DNA of 9,436 bases from positions 1 through 9,436 of the forward strand of contig JALXAI010000002.1 of NCBI GenBank assembly GCA_026992215.1, in the 5' to 3' direction. A program made the translations under genes and the position numbers. Under the pieces are notes generated by a model, which was not told where the DNA came from, did not search any database, and was given only the letters and a program-made list of their open reading frames with translations. This DNA comes from Desulfobacterales bacterium (GTDB lineage: Bacteria; Desulfobacterota; Syntrophobacteria; B119-G9). Below, one piece after another: positions 8,161 to 9,436 of the stretch; the first letter of the stretch is position 1, and every line of letters begins with the position of its first letter.

Positions 8161-8342
8161 CGATAATTAATTAAGCCCGCCCCCACCGTATCACCGGCCT
8201 TTACCGTTTTTTTGAAGTACTCGAAGAACTTTTTTCAGTATTCGTGTTGCCTCAGAAACCCTTAAACTTGAACACGTTAAATGCGTAACGTTGGCGTACA
8301 CCTATTCTTTTCGACATCGGTCGTTCGATACCATTCATGAAC

Positions 8343-8396
8343 AATTCAGGGTAGATTTCAAAAGCAGCTACTCCAGCCTGAATTTTCCCTCTTTTT
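8343..8396 (+). terminator. Possible Rho-independent terminator
   Basis: AATTCAGG (8343-8350) pairs perfectly with CCTGAATT (8377-8384), and inside it GTAG (8351-8354) pairs with CTAC (8368-8371). The stem runs into a T-rich tail to 8396. It is 360 nt past the archaemetzincin stop, so it could end a long read-through transcript or a separate small RNA. The outer stem is only moderately GC-rich and the tail is interrupted by CCC. Confidence 0.35.
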
Positions 8397-8425
8397 CTGC
8401 TTTTGCGCTGTCACATGGGAGCTAT

Positions 8426-8512
8426 CCGGGCATTTGAATCAAGTAATCACGAACAGGGATACCAGCCCGGCCTCATAAGGCCGCCTGCGCCAGAAGTAGA
8501 TTCAAGGCAGGC
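8426..8512. repeat. Cluster of hairpins with overlapping alternative pairings
   Basis: Two perfect stems stand side by side: CGGCCT/AGGCCG (8468-8473 with 8478-8483, 4-base loop) and GCCTGC/GCAGGC (8483-8488 with 8507-8512). A third repeat, CCGGGC (8426-8431) with GCCCGG (8465-8470), overlaps the first stem, so the two cannot form together. TTGTTACCTTTTTC follows the last stem. This looks like a folded RNA or a structured DNA repeat, but no family is recognised. Confidence 0.35.
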
Positions 8513-8738
8513 TTGTTACCTTTTTCGCTTGTCGTTTTACCATTTTTTGTGATAGGCTATTAATTAACCCCGTGGTACATCCGAGTTTTAATGCCGATGT
8601 ATATAATATCCCCTGGTTCCGGGAATTCGTTAAATAAAATATGAAGGGGAACTGTCCCGCAGTGATATATCGCCTGGTACTTTCTCAAGTCAGGTTTTTC
8701 AAAACAAAAGGGTTCTTGATACCTTGCAACAGGGGGAT

Positions 8739-8915
8739 TTATACAGCTTCCGGTTCCGCTCCATCTACAGGATCTTTATAAGTTCCTCTACATTTACCCG
8801 GCTTGAAGCTCTTACCGGCTTTGGTAACGGCATGCCTGGGTCGCTTTGCTAACGCCTCATCATTAACCGGACAGCCCGACTCCATAAGCCGGAAAGGTAG
8901 GTACAAAGATTTCAA
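8739..8915 (-). CDS. Possible small protein, function unknown
   Basis: On the minus strand a 58-codon frame starts with TTG at 8915 and ends with TAA at 8739-8741. A fair ribosome site, AGGGG (plus-strand 8923-8927), lies 7 nt before the TTG. The product is hydrophilic and basic, with MESGCPVNDEALAKRP in the middle and a Lys/Gly-rich GKSFKPGKCRGTYKDP region, and has no membrane helix. I recognise no family. An in-frame ATG ten codons in has no ribosome site. A plus-strand frame overlaps it but lacks a ribosome site. It may be a real small gene, a decayed remnant or chance. Confidence 0.18.
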   Translation of the reverse strand: MKSLYLPFRLMESGCPVNDEALAKRPRHAVTKAGKSFKPGKCRGTYKDPVDGAEPEAV

Positions 8916-8953
8916 TGGCTTGCCCCTAAAGTTTCGGGACCTTCTTTTTAAAC

Positions 8954-8988
8954 CAGGTGTAGGTAAGCTTTACCCTGTTTTGCTGTTT
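8954..8988 (+). terminator. Weak terminator-like hairpin before the propeller gene
   Basis: GGTAA (8962-8966) pairs with TTACC (8970-8974). The stem can be extended by CAG (8954-8956) with CTG (8975-8977) across a five-base bulge. TTTTGCTGTTTT follows. The stem is AT-rich and has a small three-base loop, so terminator function is uncertain. Confidence 0.22.
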
Positions 8989-9009
8989 TGGGGCGTCAGC
9001 GAATATGAA
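8980..9009 (+). promoter_or_regulatory. Weak candidate promoter for the propeller gene
   Basis: TTGCTG (8980-8985) and TATGAA (9004-9009) are 18 bp apart and match the -35 and -10 consensus at 3 and 4 of 6 positions. Transcription would start near 9016, about 44 nt before the GTG. This is a weak match and overlaps the hairpin tail upstream. Confidence 0.2.
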
Positions 9010-9059
9010 TCCCGAAAACTCGAAACCACAGTCCAAGAAATTACTTTTGCTTTACCGCG

Positions 9060-9436
9060 GTGAACTTGAAAAAACAATTCCTCATCCTGTTTCAAATCTG
9101 TTTCGGCGCTGGCGTCGTTCTGATGATTTGGCTTGCCGTGCGGGGATTAACCGAAAAACATACACGCCCGATTGCAGCCGGCTGGGAGACAGTTCTGGCC
9201 GGAGAAAACGTCAACTCGGTGGCCATCACCGGAGAGACATTATGGGCCGGCACAAATGATGGTCTCTATGCAATCGATATCAGGAAAGCCTACTTGCTAC
9301 AACAGGGAGTGAAACGGGTGTCACCAGGATTTGTGAGAGACTTGCTGGCTGAGGGAGAAGCGTTATGGGTTGTTTACGATAATGAACTGGTCAAAAGAGA
9401 CGCCTCCGGGAGCCGGACAAGTTTTCCGGGTATCCG
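9060..9436 (+). CDS. Membrane-anchored protein with beta-propeller sensor repeats (partial, N-terminal end)
   Basis: The frame is open from the GTG at 9060 to the window end, giving 125 codons; the rest lies outside. After a short basic start (MNLKKQ) comes one membrane helix (about 7-27, FLILFQICFGAGVVLMIWLA), then an extracytoplasmic part. That part contains repeats like those of two-component regulator propellers: VNSVAITGETLWAGTNDGLY (50-69) and a second LLAEGEALWVVYDNELVKRD unit (about 95-114). Such propellers usually form the sensory part of histidine kinases or diguanylate cyclases, but the output domain is not visible. An in-frame TTG at 9066 is another possible start; neither has a good ribosome site. 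It starts a new transcription unit after the 1.08-kb gap. Confidence 0.7.
   Translation, partial: MNLKKQFLILFQICFGAGVVLMIWLAVRGLTEKHTRPIAAGWETVLAGENVNSVAITGETLWAGTNDGLYAIDIRKAYLLQQGVKRVSPGFVRDLLAEGEALWVVYDNELVKRDASGSRTSFPGI

Larger units (their letters stand above)
7982..9059. other. Long gene-poor region with several hairpins
   Basis: About 1.08 kb separates the archaemetzincin stop from the next recognisable gene. Plus-strand open frames here (about 7945-8166 and 8803-9063) have no good ribosome site and no recognisable product. The region holds several inverted repeats, listed separately, and T-rich tracts near 8202-8232 and 8383-8396. It could be a 3' leader and intergenic spacer, an unrecognised RNA gene, or the remains of decayed genes. 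I recognise no known riboswitch or RNA family. Confidence 0.5.

Noticed and set aside
7945..8166. A 73-codon plus-strand open frame overlapping the end of the archaemetzincin gene
   Set aside because: Its ATG lies inside the archaemetzincin gene, the product is low-complexity with no recognisable motif, and its 3' part runs through two hairpins.
8599..8607. TATAAT at 8602-8607 as a plus-strand promoter
   Set aside because: No -35-like hexamer lies 16-18 bp upstream, the TG element is one base out of place, and no gene follows closely. The AT-rich palindromic context makes chance likely.
8881..8990. Possible riboswitch (such as a cyclic di-GMP type) upstream of the propeller gene
   Set aside because: I looked for conserved riboswitch core motifs on both strands and could not match any.
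8803..9063. An 86-codon plus-strand open frame starting at TTG
   Set aside because: No ribosome site precedes it, it crosses a terminator-like hairpin, and the product resembles no family I know.
9005..9259. An 84-codon plus-strand open frame starting at ATG
   Set aside because: It overlaps the membrane-propeller frame in another register. The frame from 9060 has a clear membrane helix and propeller repeats, so this one is a shadow.

Overview
The window looks like bacterial chromosome of roughly even base composition, with two-component signalling genes, a PilZ-type protein and an AsmA-like envelope protein. Large sensor kinases paired with NtrC-type sigma-54 activators, beside AsmA, PilZ and propeller-sensor genes, suggest a Gram-negative (diderm) bacterium, perhaps Desulfobacterota (former Deltaproteobacteria). 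That placement is an inference from gene families, not proven by a marker gene. I see no rRNA, tRNA, CRISPR array, insertion sequence or phage gene.

Layout. At the left edge is the 3' end of a PilZ-like gene on the + strand (2-163). It converges on a two-component operon on the - strand: a multi-pass membrane histidine kinase (4043 to 1581, GTG start) followed 63 bp later by its NtrC-type sigma-54-dependent response regulator (1517 to 201). A 435-bp divergent control region (4044-4478) carries a good sigma-70 promoter for the kinase operon, an extended -10 promoter for the opposite gene, and a hairpin between them. On the + strand follow an AsmA-family protein (4479-6968) and, 113 bp later, an archaemetzincin zinc metalloprotease that resembles animal AMZ2 (7082-7981). 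About 1.08 kb without a convincing gene follows (7982-9059). It contains several inverted repeats, one of them terminator-like, and a few short open frames. At the right edge a new + strand gene begins (GTG at 9060). It encodes a single-pass membrane protein with beta-propeller sensor repeats and is cut by the window end.

How the genes may work together. The kinase has a PDZ-like domain and a polytopic membrane module like that of Bacillus ComP, attached to a GAF domain and an NtrB-like catalytic core. It should sense a signal at or outside the membrane and phosphorylate Asp53 of the regulator, which would then activate sigma-54 promoters. I found no sigma-54 promoter in the gene-free stretches I scanned, so the regulator's targets probably lie elsewhere. 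AsmA-family proteins act in the envelope. The archaemetzincin has no signal peptide and should be cytoplasmic, so any functional link between the two is unproven. The most notable items are the AMZ2-like protease with Ser in place of the usual metzincin Gly, the ComP-like sensor module on a sigma-54-type kinase, and the structured long gap.
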